From the NCBI GenBank assembly GCA_016800925.1, contig JABCPU010000801.1, positions 1 through 26,039 of the forward strand: 26,039 bases of DNA. The letters run 5' to 3'. Origin of the DNA: Suillus spraguei. Its lineage: Eukaryota > Basidiomycota > Agaricomycetes > Boletales > Suillaceae. Below are positions 1-10,300 of this stretch, piece after piece. The translations under genes were made by a program, and so were the position numbers. The stretch's first letter is position 1. Each line of letters begins with the position of its first letter. Under the pieces are notes generated by a model. The model was not told the DNA's origin. It saw nothing but the letters and a program-made list of their open reading frames with translations, and ran no database searches.

Positions 1-3
1 ATG

Positions 4-278
4 GAGGTCAGGAGTTGCGATAGAAAAAACATGCGGGTGGATTACCTCCCCCTCCCCCTCTAAGCCACCCTAACTGAAGTTTCCGGTTATGGGTCGAGCA
101 GTTTTGACCCGGGAGACGAGAAAAGCGGAGCGGGAGCGAGCTGTGGGTCTGTAGAATACGATGACAAAAGGTCGAGGTCAGGAGGTGCGAGCCAATAAAA
201 GTTATGGGCGGACCTTCTCCTCCCTCTCTAAACCACCCAGACCGAAGTTTAAGGCATAAGTCGCGCAGTTTTGACCCG
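4..278. repeat. Diverged direct duplication, about 105 bp, two copies
   Basis: Positions 4-111 and 174-278 are imperfect copies of each other. Both open with GAGGTCAGGAG, pass through a pyrimidine-rich tract and a CCACCC block, and close with CAGTTTTGACCCG. The copies have many substitutions, so the duplication is old. No coding frame spans them. Confidence 0.6.
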
Positions 279-289
279 ATCGAGCCATC

Positions 290-1228
290 CGCATATGCGA
301 TAGTTTAACGTACCTCTAAACCATGTCAGCAACGAGTCAACGGCTGAGCGTATGAGAGGGTCTAAAAACAAGTCAGTCGTATTGGGCAACAGAAAAAAAG
401 TAGAACTATGTAGGGTGAATTCAGAACCAACAAAGCCAAGTGGCACACGATGCACGGACTGAGCCTGCAGAAACAAAGACAAAATCAAGAAAAAAAGAGA
501 GCAGTGTCGAAAAGAAAAGAAAAACAAAGGAGCACGGATTGGACTCTGAGCACGACCCCAACTAAAGCCAAGGGGGGAAGCGTAACATTGTCCGGCGCCC
601 AAAGAAGGTCGAAAGATCCAACGGACTGCATCTGAACAGAATCCCATTTAAAAAGAAAATTGGAAACAAATAAATGGACAGACAAACAAACAAAAAGACA
701 AAGAAGGCCAAAGTAATTATTAGGGATGCTCAATTCTAAAATGTCGTTGTCATTTGCGAACCAAACACACGCTAACCGTCGCCAAACCTGTCCTAAACGG
801 GACTTGTACCTAACCCTTACGGCGCGCAGCGCCAACGCTTTCAGTCTTCAAACACACGAGTCCACCACCCGTTGTGCCTTCGGCACAGGAAGCAAAAGGA
901 GTGCTTGGCCAAGGCTTCATCCTAATAATTATCTTCAATAATGATAATAGGTTTTGAAATAAATTATAACTTTGACCAATATTTTGACAGAAGTAAAAGT
1001 ACCACAGACAACTTTCACACCTTTCCCCCCTTACTTCTTAGACGAGTCCACTACCCGTTGTACCTTTGGCTCCCTGGCCTAAGGCCACATCCTAATAATT
1101 TTGTTTCGCCCTTGGCACCACTCCTTTTTGGCTTGCCCTCCATTTTTGCTTTGCACTCCTTTGCACTCCTTTTTGCCTTCACTTTTGCCTTCACTCTCCC
1201 TTTTGGCTCCCTGGCCTTGGCTCCATCC
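290..1228. other. Gene-free stretch with a second diverged duplication
   Basis: No reading frame here shows a recognisable domain or convincing splice structure. Two diverged copies of a segment beginning CGAGTCCAC.ACCCGTTGT lie near 857-930 and 1041-1102, each ending close to CATCCTAATAATT. The end of the stretch is pyrimidine-rich and runs into the minisatellite. Long open frames on either strand look like chance products of composition. Confidence 0.5.
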
Positions 1229-2846
1229 TAGTGGTTTCATCGTTGTTTCATAGTAGTAGTTTCATAGTGGTTTCATTGTTGTTTCATAGTAGTTTCATGG
1301 TGGTTTCATAGTAGTAGTTTCGTAGTGGTTTCATCGTTGTTTCATAGTGGTTTCATAGTGGTTTCATCGTTGGTTTCATAGTGGTTTCATAGTGGTTTCA
1401 TAGTGGTTTCATAATGGTTTCATAGTAGTTTCGTAGTGGTTGTTTCATAGTAGTTTCGTAGTGGTTGTTTCATAGTAGTTTCATAGTGGTTTCATAGTGG
1501 TTTCATAGTAGTTTCGTAGTAGTAGTTTCATAGTAGTTTCGTAGTGGTTTCATAGTAGTAGTTTCATAGTAGTTTCGTAGTGGTTTCATAGTAGTAGTTT
1601 CATAGTGGTTTCATAGTGGTTTCATAGTAGTAGTTTCATAGTAGTAGTTTCATAGTAGTTTCATAGTGGTTTCATAGTGGTTTCATAGTAGTAGTTTCAT
1701 AGTAGTTTCGTAGTGGTTTCATAGTGGTTTCATAGTGGTTTCATAGTGGTTTCATAGTAGTAGTTTCATAGTGGTTTCATAGTGGTTTCATGGTAGTTTC
1801 ATAGTGGTTTCATGGTAGTTTCATAGTAGTTTCATAGTGGTTTCATAGTAGTAGTTTCATAGTGGTTTCATAGTAGTAGTTTCATAGTAGTCTCATAGTG
1901 GTTTCATAGTGGTTTCATAGTGGTTTCATGGTAGTTTCATAGTGGTTTCATGGTAGTTTCATAGTAGTTTCATAGTGGTTTCATGGTAGTTTCATAGTAG
2001 TTTCATAGTAGTAGTTTCATGGTGGTTTCATAGTAGTAGTTTCATAGTAGTTTCATGGTGGTTTCATAGTAGTAGTTTCATAGTAGTTTCATGGTGGTTT
2101 CATAGTAGTAGTTTCATAGTAGTTTCATAGTGGTTTCATAGTAGTAGTTTCATAGTGGTTTCATAGTGGTTTCATAGTGGTTTCATAGTAGTAGTTTCAT
2201 AGTAGTTTCATAGTGGTTTCATGGTAGTTTCATAGTAGTTTCATAGTGGTTTCATGGTAGTTTCATAGTGGTTTCATGGTATAGTTTCATAGTGGTTTCA
2301 TAGTAGTAGTTTCATAGTAGTTTCGTAGTGGTTTTCATAGTAGTAGTTTCATAGTGGTTTCATAGTGGTTTCATAGTAGTAGTTTCATAGTGTTTCATAG
2401 TGGTTTCATGGTAGTTTCATAGTGGTTTCATGGTAGTTTCATAGTAGTTTCATAGTAGTAGTTCATAGTGGTTTCATAGTAGTAGTTTCATAGTAGTCTC
2501 ATAGTGGTTTCATAGTGGTTTCATGGTAGTTTCATAGTAGTTTCATAGTAGTTTCATGGTGGTTTCATGGTGGTTTTCATAGTAGTAGTTTCATAGTAGT
2601 AGTTTCATAGTAGTTTCATAGTAGTTTCATAGTGGTTTCATAGTGTTTCATAGTGGTTCATAGTAGTAGTTTCATAGTAGTTTCATAGTGGTTTCATGGT
2701 AGTTTCATAGTAGTTTCATGGTAGTTTCATAGTAGTTCATAGTGGTTTTATAGTAGTTTTATAGTAGTCTCATAGTAGTAGTTTCATAGTAGTAGTTTCA
2801 TAGTGGTTTCATAATAGTTTCATAGTAGTTTCATAGTGGTCTCATA
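1229..2846. repeat. Minisatellite of a GTTTCATAGTG-type motif, about 1.6 kb
   Basis: The stretch is a near-continuous run of TTTCATAGTGG and TTTCATAGTAG units (11 bases) mixed with a longer TTTCATAGTAGTAG form (14 bases) and occasional TTTCGTAG or TTTCATGG variants. All frames contain stops, so it is non-coding. Unit types are interspersed rather than blocked, which fits repeated slippage or unequal exchange. Confidence 0.95.
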
Positions 2847-3490
2847 GAACAGCCTCCAGGTTGCCCACCACTGCCTTCACAAAACTTCTGTTGTGCAGTT
2901 TTCTGCTTTGTCCAACACTGGGTGAGTCATTTGGTCATGTACTAATAAGACAAATATTTAAAAATAACCTTCTGCAGTTCCCCCTGCACCCAGTCCCTGT
3001 GTGCTCCCCTTCAGCATGGCTATGTTGCCCTCCCACCATCCTTGCCTTTTTCTCACTTTGTTGACTGGGAGGCTTGCATGTACCACAACTACCACAACCA
3101 GTTTCATGCTTGGCTTGAGCACTGGAAGCTCAATGATCCTTACAGTATGACAGCCTGTCAAGAATGTACTCATGCATTGAGCAGAGGATACATAATCTCT
3201 CCAAGGACACTGCAAGGATCCAAAAAAACATTGGAGAGGAGCAAAGAGGAGCGTGAGCATAGGATAAGTAAGGAGCAGAAGAAGTTGCAGAAGATGGCTG
3301 ATAGGGAAACACAAAAGGAATCTGAGGAGGAGGGAAGGAAGTGAAAAGGTGGGAAAAGACTGGTGATTGACTGCACTTTTGCTTATATAAGCTGTGTCAA
3401 ACAAAGCCACATCACAAGACTTGTGAATTTTGACTTGGGGAATTTTCGCATTTTTGCTTACTTAACTGTGGGAACTTTTTTGGATGAAAA
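2847..3490. other. Unique spacer between inverted GTTTCA-motif arrays
   Basis: This is the only non-repetitive DNA between the long minisatellite and its inverted counterpart. A plus-strand open frame at 3042-3344 ends in a Lys/Glu-rich stretch, but I recognise no domain and no supporting splice sites. It may be the remnant of a mobile element internal region. No function is assigned. Confidence 0.3.
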
Positions 3491-3494
3491 TCAA

Positions 3495-3915
3495 AGTTGT
3501 AGTAGTTTCATAGGGATGCATGTGGTAGGAGATATCATTAGAACAGTGGGACTCTTTGGAAGGGACTCTTAAGGTGCACTCCTTGAAAGCTATAGGGGGA
3601 GGGTAGGAGGGCAAGTACAGGAGTGAAACTACTATGAAACTTATCATGAAACCTATGACCAACATTGATAAGAAATGTAGTGAAACTCAGTCAATGACAT
3701 GAAACTGATAAGTTTCATAGTGGTTTCACTGATATAATGAGGATGATCAGTGTTGGGGATACACAAGAATCATATAAATGAAACCAGTGTGAAACCAGTG
3801 TGAAACCAGTGTGAAACCAGTGTGAAACCAGTGTGAAACCAGTGTGAAACCAGTGTGAAACCACTATTAAGCCACTATGAATCATGAAACTACTATGAAA
3901 CTGATCATGAAACCT
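3495..3915. repeat. Inverted-orientation copies of the 11-bp motif, with a pure 7-copy array
   Basis: Scattered TGAAAC and GTTTCATAG motifs lead into a perfect array of GAAACCAGTGT (seven 11-bp copies, 3780-3856), then degenerate units to about 3915. The reverse complement of the unit, CACTGGTTTCA in rotated form, differs by two bases from TAGTGGTTTCA of the 1229-2846 array, so the two blocks are inverted relatives flanking the 2847-3490 spacer. Gene copy A' is cut off right at the edge of this block. Confidence 0.85.
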
Positions 3916-4092
3916 ATAAACTACCCCCCCCTGGGGTGGGCACGGATTCGGGTAAGAGGATTTGGGCTAGCTGATCGTCCTCATTGTCGGCTAGCTGAAT
4001 GAGTGGATCGTTGCTTGCCAGGTTATGCTCCAGCAGGGCGCGTAAGGTTGACTTCTGAATTTTATCTGAAGTTTGGTCATTTGTCAGAATGA

Positions 4093-4114
4093 ATTAGCGG
4101 GCGCCCGCTTATTT
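4093..4114. repeat. Palindromic element in A' GC-AG intron 4066-4122
   Basis: Core AGCGGGCGCCCGCT with AT-rich arms. It sits in the middle of a 57-nt intron whose position and phase match the palindrome-bearing intron of gene A at 10361-10413. Confidence 0.9.
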
Positions 4115-4826
4115 GTACTTGCCTTTATCGATGAAATGAACCAGCCACTTTCCATTTGCCTCAACTGTGTCAAATGCACCCTTCTTGGCTGCTTCAAACG
4201 ATGTCCTCATGCCATCTGATTTGGATTCTTCCAGCTCTCTTTTTGCATGGAGATATTGATGATATGGAGCGGTGACTTTGCTTAACGTACGCATGTACGT
4301 CTTTCTGTGGTTTCCGTTGTATAGGAGCATCTTTGCCCCCTCCTTCTTCGCATCAGCTGTCCACTTAACGACATTTGTGTAGTCGCCTTGCTTCATACCC
4401 CGCAAGGACTCTGCTTGGATGGTGTTTTTACACACACCCACTGTGATGGCATTCTTGATGTCCTTATTTTGGAGACCATGTCTCTCGACGTCTGCTCCAA
4501 ACTGCCTGAGGAAGGTGGCATTGATCTCTCTTGGATTGATTGACTGAACCACCATCTGTGGCCCTCTTCCAAAGTCATCTTCCGTCATGACATCCATGAG
4601 CGCATAGCCCATGGAGGCCTTTGCGATCCGGATGCTGATCTGGTCCACTGTCTTTTGGACACCAGACTGTGTAACCGATTTAATGACCGGTGTGAGCACC
4701 TTTTACATATGTGAGTAGGGTCAGATAGATGGAGACTGTTTTGGATGTATTCGGACCTTGTCTTTCTTCTGTTTGGGAGCACGCGCTTGCTTGCCTCCTT
4801 TCTTGGTCTGTGATATGAGTACATGG

Positions 4827-4848
4827 AATAAGCGGGCGCCCGCTTGTT
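4827..4848. repeat. Palindromic element in A' intron 4808-4866
   Basis: Core AAGCGGGCGCCCGCTT. The 59-nt intron runs from a GTAAAG donor to an ATATCACAG acceptor. If the intron were retained it would read NKRAPAYS in frame. Confidence 0.9.
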
Positions 4849-4921
4849 CAGAATGAAATCCTTTACCTGTGGCTTTGGCTTGTTGGGTTTCTTGCTCTTA
4901 CTACTGTCATCTTTCTCCACC

Positions 4922-5062
4922 TGCTCTTCCTCTTCCTCTTCCTCTTCTTCTTGCTCTTCTTCTTCTTCTTCTTCTTCTTCTTCTTCTTCCTCCTCTTCAT
5001 CGTCTTCATCTTCTTCATCGTCTTCATTCTCTTCATCATCTTCGTCATCTTCATCATCTTCA
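4922..5062. repeat. CTT/TCA trinucleotide run encoding an acidic tract
   Basis: On the minus strand these repeats of GAA, GAG and GAT codons encode the Glu/Asp tract of A'. The plus strand gives a poly-Ser or poly-Leu shadow frame. A similar GAT/GAA run lies in the last exon of gene A near 7515-7605. Confidence 0.8.
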
Positions 5063-5172
5063 TTCTTGTCGTCCTTTTGTCTATTGATCCTGTTCATGTT
5101 GGAAGCATGTTTCACCATTGCTTTGCTGGAGCTGGCACCAACATGTCCAGCACTCTTAGACTAGAATTTGTA

Positions 5173-5194
5173 AATTAGCGGGCGCCCGCTTATT
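5173..5194. repeat. Palindromic element in A' intron 5161-5219
   Basis: Core AGCGGGCGCCCGCT within a 59-nt intron with a GTGAGT donor and a TTCTAG acceptor. Confidence 0.9.
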
Positions 5195-5290
5195 TTATGC
5201 TGATGCTGTTTGTACTCACTGTGACTGCAGCAGTAGCTTTGCTGCCCTTAACAGAAAGTGAGTTTCTCGCGCTCTGATTGGTTGAGAGAA

Positions 5291-5312
5291 AATAAGAGCT
5301 TGAGCTCTTGTT
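5291..5312. repeat. Variant palindrome with an AAGAGC...GCTCTT stem
   Basis: It reads AAGAGCTTGAGCTCTT and has the same outer AATAAG/CTTGTT flanks as the GGGCGCCC elements. It lies just upstream of the first recognisable exon of A', probably in an intron or 5' leader: a TTAAG acceptor follows at about 5251. The same variant occurs in intron 1 of gene A (11572-11593). Confidence 0.7.
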
Positions 5313-5430
5313 TTTTCTTCATGAGATATAGAGGCCTACCATAATGATTCTAAGGTTTTTCCAAAAAAGGCAGGATAAAATTGCAGAAAGAGTTGTATTT
5401 GACACAGCCACAATGCCTCATCATGTATAT

Positions 5431-5570
5431 AAGCTGATATGCAAATAAAGACAAACAGATTAGTCAGTGAGCTGACTCCACTAATTTGAAATAAGAGAGT
5501 AAGCTGATATGCAAACAAAGACAAACAGATTAGTCAGCGAGCTGACTTCACTAATTTGAAATAAGAGAGC
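5431..5570. repeat. 70-bp direct repeat, two copies
   Basis: 5431-5500 and 5501-5570 are near-identical tandem copies beginning AAGCTGATATGCAAA and ending AAATAAGAGAG. Only a few substitutions separate them, so the duplication is recent. It lies between A' and the 49-bp satellite. Confidence 0.9.
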
Positions 5571-5591
5571 ACCTCTCTAGTGTTCATTGGT

Positions 5592-7210
5592 GTTTGTGGC
5601 TGATTCAGACAAGCGGGCGCCCGCCTATTCAAAATGTGATGTTTTTGGCTGATTCAAACAAGCGGGCGCCCGCCTATTCACAATATGGTGTTTTTGGCCC
5701 ATTCAAACAAGCGGGCGCCCGCCTATTCAGAATATGGTGTTTTTGACCCATTCAAACAAGCGGGCGCCCGCCTATTCAGAATATGGTGTTTTTGACCCAT
5801 TCAAACAAGCGGGCGCCCGCCTATTCACAATATGGTGTTTTTGACCCATTCAAACAAGCGGGCGCCCGCCTATTCACAATATGGTGTTTTTGGCCCATTC
5901 AAACAAGCGGGCGCCCGCCTATTCAGAATATGGTGTTTTTGACCCATTCAAACAAGCGGGCGCCCGCCTATTCAGAATATGGTGTTTTTGACCCATTCAA
6001 ACAAGCGGGCGCCCGCCTATTCAGAATATGGTGTTTTTGACCCATTCAAACAAGCGGGCGCCCGCCTATTCAGAATATGGTGTTTTTGACCCATTCAAAC
6101 AAGCGGGCGCCCGCCTATTCACAATATGGTGTTTTTGGCCCATTCAAACAAGCGGACGCCCGCCTATTCAAAATATCGTATTTATGACTAGCAGACGCCC
6201 ACCTATTCAGAATATGGTGTTTTTGGCCCATTCAAACAAGCGGGCGCCCGCCTATTCAAAATATCGTATTTATGACTAGCAGACGCCCACCTATTCAGAA
6301 TATGGTGTTTTTGACCCATTCAAACAAGCGGGCGCCCGCCTATTCACAATATGGTGTTTTTGGCCCATTCAAACAAGCGGACGCCCGCCTATTCAAAATA
6401 TCGTATTTATGACTAGCAGACGCCCACCTATTCAGAATATGGTGTTTTTGACCCATTCAAACAAGCGGGCGCCCGCCTATTCACAATATGGTGTTTTTGA
6501 CCCATTCAAACAAGCGGGCGCCCGCCTATTCAGAATATGATGTTTTTGACCCATTCAAACAAGCGGGCGCCCGCCTATTCACAATATGGTGTTTTTGGCC
6601 CATTCAAACAAGCGGGCGCCCGCCTATTCAGAATATGGTGTTTTTGACCCATTCAAACAAGCGGGCGCCCGCCTATTCACAATATGGTGTTTTTGGCCCA
6701 TTCAAACAAGCGGGCGCCCGCCTATTCAAAATATCGTATTTATGACTAGCAGATGCCCACCTAGCAAGCATGGTGGTTTTGGCTGATTCAAACAAGCAGG
6801 CGCCCGCCTATTCAGAATATGGTGTTTTTGACCCATTCAAACAAGCGGGCGCCCGCCTATTCACAATATGGTGTTTTTGGCCCATTCAAACAAGCGGGCG
6901 CCCGCCTATTCACAATATGGTGTTTTTGGCCCATTCAAACAAGCGGGCGCCCGCCTATTCAGAATATGGTGTTTTTGACCCATTCAAACAAGCGGGCGCC
7001 CGCCTATTCAGAATATGGTGTTTTTGACCCATTCAAACAAGCGGGCGCCCGCCTATTCACAATATGGTGTTTTTGGCCCATTCAAACAAGCGGGCGCCTG
7101 CCTATTCATAATATGGTGTTTTTGGCCCATTCAAACAAGCGGGCGCCCGCCTATTCAAAATATCGTATTTATGACTAGCACAAGCGGGCGCCCGCCTATT
7201 CAAGATATGA
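5592..7210. repeat. 49-bp satellite array, about 32 units, each with the GGGCGCCC palindrome
   Basis: Each unit holds the palindrome CAAGCGGGCGCCCGCCTATT, then CAGAATATGGTG or CACAATATGGTG, then TTTTTGACCCATTCAAA or TTTTTGGCCCATTCAAA. A variant unit with ATATCGTATTTATGACTAGCA recurs several times (near 6175, 6265, 6400, 6740 and 7165), giving a higher-order pattern. Because 49 is not a multiple of 3, open frames cycle through all three frames with a 49-residue period (KRAPAYS, QAGARLF, SGRPPI). I take these as non-coding. The part CGCCCGCCTATTCAG matches the acceptor end of palindrome-bearing introns in gene B. Confidence 0.97.
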
Positions 7211-7385
7211 TGTTTATGACTCTTTCATGTGAATGTCATGCTTATGGCAAAGCCTCTCTGTGTGCTAACTTTAGTTCGATGACTATTGAAATTCACATTA
7301 GTGAGCGCATGCCTGTCTGCATGCAAATGATGTTATCTAATTGTGCCATATCAACTACCCGAGCGTTCTGGGATATGCCACAAAC
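7211..7385. other. Short spacer downstream of gene A
   Basis: Unique AT-rich sequence between the satellite and the stop codon of gene A, and the likely site of its 3' untranslated region. No gene seen. Confidence 0.4.
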
Positions 7386-10300
7386 CTAATCGGACTCTTC
7401 CGATGTGTCCTGCTCCAAACGTGCTCTTTGGTTTGGATGTATCATGGCTTCATCTTCTGTGTCTTCTTCGACCATTTGGATTGAACGTTTGAGTCTGTTG
7501 GATTGTTGCTCTCCATGCTGATCCTCATCCTCATCCTCATCCTCATCTTCGTCTTCATTCTCATTCTCGTCCTCCTCCTCATCTTCGTCCTCTTCTTCTG
7601 TCATCTTGATGATTTCCATCTCCTCTTCTGTCGTGTATGGAGGTTCTATTGCATCTGTCTTGTTCTCTGCGCTTGAATGGGACCAGTGTGATATGGCTTC
7701 TGAGTCTGAGCATTGTTCGATGCATGCGCGCTGAGTGGTTTCTTGGTGCTTGGTTGGAGTTTTGAGCGTCTCCACGATGTCATGCTCCATCGCGTCTATC
7801 CAAGTATTTTCATGTTGTCGTGGTTTCGTTGCTGGGGTCGTCTTTGCTTCTTCAGGAATGTGATCTTGCACTGCATTCATAGCATCGTCTACTGCTTCTG
7901 TCAAAGTATGTCGTTCAGTTGTGCTCATAAAGGGAATGGAGTGAGATGCTGACCTCGCTCCTTCTGGCTCGCGAGTCTTTGCAACTTGCGTGCCTTGCGC
8001 CTGCTGGATCCGAAGAGAAGCTGCTTTTCATTTCCCTTCTCTTGATTTCTATCTTCTTCATTTTTCTTCCTCTGAGCCACCAGTCCCTCTCCGTTCTTCT
8101 CATACAGAAATAGTTCTGTCACTTTTCTCAGATCTGACCCCTGCTTGGGCGCCCAAAATTTCTCCATCTCCTCTGGAGTCGCGCACTCTGGCAGATCGAA
8201 GCTGTACTTGGCCAAAATTCCCTCTCGACAATCTTCATCGAGATCCATGTCTTGTGGGTTGACCAGTGGATTCCCTGTTAGACTGATGTGCATCTCAGAC
8301 TCTATGGTCATTTCCTGAGGGGATGATGGAATTAGCGGACGCCCGCTTGTGGCATGTCTATGAGATGCTCACCTCGACAAAGTCTTTGAGCGCTTTCAGC
8401 ATTCCTGGAGATGCGACTTTTCCTGTTCGAAAGACATGCATGGCTCCTAAGCCCTTTTGCATGGCCATGTCTATGACCTTTTGAATCTTTTTTTGGTTCT
8501 CCTGTCGAAGTTGGGGAACCATCCAAGTTCTGGCTGCCAAGCTGCCGGCGCCCTCGTTTGGTAGAGCTTGTATGACTGTTTCATCATCTTCTGTTTCTGC
8601 ATGCCCAGGCTTGCTGTTGATGCCATCCCACCACAGCCACTCCCCCTCATTCATGTTCTGCGTCAGGATGCCACGCAGTTCCTTGCGCATGCTCCAGCCT
8701 TCCTCTGTGGCCAACAGTTCCTTCATGTTTGGCACCCTCATGATGGCTGGCCCCAGTGCTTTGATGAGTTGATGGACCCCTTTGAGATTCTCTCTATTTT
8801 CCCAATTGAAGTTGGTCACCCGCATCATGGCGATCAGACCTCGCAGCAGTTTCTTTTGATCGTCTGTGAAGCCATGCGCGATGTTGATGTCGCTGTCTGG
8901 GGCGGGCCTCATGTATGGCTTTCCTTCTTTGTGTTGTCCTTGCCCAGCTAGCTGTCTTCTGTATTGGTTTATTATGGCGGTCACCTTGTCGATGAATTCT
9001 TTGTCCAGCAGATCTGAATCTTTGGAAAGTTTGTTGGCGATCTTGCCCTCTCCTTGAAGCTTGTTGTATGTGGTCTGCATCATTCTCAGGCGCGTGCGGC
9101 GGTTGTGGATGAACGATGCGAACGCCTGGAAGAGACTTGAGCTTCAAAGAGGGATGCAAATAAGCGGGCGTCCGCTAATTCTCACCTCTCCGACCGCCTC
9201 TTGTCCGAGGTGCAGCCGTTCCAGTACGTAGTGCTTTAGTGCCTCCAGCGCATTTCTCCATTGCTTCTGTCCCCTCTGCATGAAGGTCAGTCTGATGAAT
9301 GGCTCGACCCAACAGCATATCTTTTGTGAGCCATCGTCAGCCCCGGTTCCGCGATGTCTCGTGAGATGCGCGCACCTCCATTATGATTCCTTCTAGATTC
9401 AGGTTTTTCTTGGACTCGCTGTAAAACAGGCGTTGCACGGCAGAGAACATGTAGTCGGCCATGATGGGCAGTTCCTTCACAAAAGGGTGGTATTCGGGAC
9501 AGAGCGCTCGCGATCTGACCCACTCGAGCTTCCTGGGCATGGCATGAATGAACATGCTGATGGGATCTTTATCGTCTGCCGGCGTGTTGTTGGCCATCTT
9601 GACCGCATGACTGTTCGCGCTGCGCCAGAATTGGTCTAGACTGTCTTTCCACATCTTCTGCGCTTCTTCCTCCCCTTCTCCGTAGGCACCATAGAGGTCC
9701 ATGACTGCTTCGCTGACCCGCATGCCTGTCATGCTCCATTCCATCAAATACATATTGCTCAGAGGCTCCCACAGCAGACCTGTCGTTTCGTGGTCTTGAG
9801 CGTCTTTGAGTATCAGGGAGCCCATAGCTTTCAGTGCTTCCTCTTCAGTCACACCAACGTTTGCTCTGTCTTCTCTTATCTGTTCGATGCTCACTATCTG
9901 GTCGGGAGGAATCGGCGAGGCAAGAAACCGCAATATTTTGTAGCAGTAGCTGAAGATGTATGACAGAAGCTGAGAGAAGATGTCAGTGTTTCAAGATTCG
10001 CTGCCAGATTGTTTCTGAGACTGACCCCGCCTGTGGCTGGCGACCAAGACGTCAGATGGCGAATGCTCAAGCCGCCTCCAGAGGACCTCGCTCTTAGATA
10101 TGGTATTTGATTGTATTGCATGGCCATGGTGTAGGCCTCCTTGTCTATGAGAATAGGCCCAAGCTTCGATTTCTTCGCGGATGCCAAGCGTCCGACCACC
10201 TGCTTGATGTATGCCTGATGTTCCTGCGCTGGCATGCTGTTGAGGATGGTCAGGATCTGGATCAGCCCATCGTCTTCCGTGTCTAGTTTCTGCGCCAATG

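Larger units (their letters stand above)
3925..5220 (-). pseudogene. A': truncated paralogue of gene A (possible ParB/Srx-like domain, NGxHR)
   Basis: This is a minus-strand partial copy of the gene at 7386-11644. Exons: an incomplete one ending at 5220, then 4867-5160, 4757-4807, 4123-4699 and about 3925-4065. Phases match across all junctions. The first full exon carries a long Glu/Asp tract. The 4123-4699 exon aligns with gene A: RGPxM, IN.R, NAIT(V/I)GV, SLR, YTN, LYNGNHR.TYM, DKG. Introns are 5161-5219, 4808-4866, 4700-4756 (weak donor) and 4066-4122; the last uses a GC donor (GCAAGT) and is placed by homology, because the next exon reads DKIQKSTLRALLEHNLAS against DMIQKSKNRALIEHHLTS in gene A. 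Homology stops near 3925, where the inverted GTTTCA repeats begin, so the C-terminal two thirds are missing. The start codon is unresolved. NGNHR recalls the ParB/sulfiredoxin fold G-x-H-R motif; that link is inference. Confidence 0.75.

Noticed and set aside
710..730. TTAGGG telomere-type motif
   Set aside because: Only isolated single matches (also near 22275), no array.
249..1231. Several open frames on both strands near the left end
   Set aside because: They overlap in many frames, are rich in Phe/Leu/Ser from pyrimidine-rich DNA, and match no family I know.
3042..3344. Plus-strand frame of 100 codons ending in a Lys/Glu-rich stretch
   Set aside because: No recognised domain; composition of the purine-rich end explains the openness. 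Left as an unassigned spacer.
4844..5164. Plus-strand poly-Ser and poly-Leu frames
   Set aside because: Antisense of the acidic tract exon of A', which has phase-consistent splice sites on the minus strand.
5592..7210. Palindromic repeats with regular spacing as a possible CRISPR array
   Set aside because: Spacers are not unique (the whole 49-bp unit repeats), no cas genes occur, and the context is eukaryotic.
5783..7389. Plus-strand open frames with 49-residue periodic protein (KRAPAYS, QAGARLF, SGRPPI)
   Set aside because: Caused by a 49-bp repeat read through three frames without stops; no start context, domain or splice evidence.
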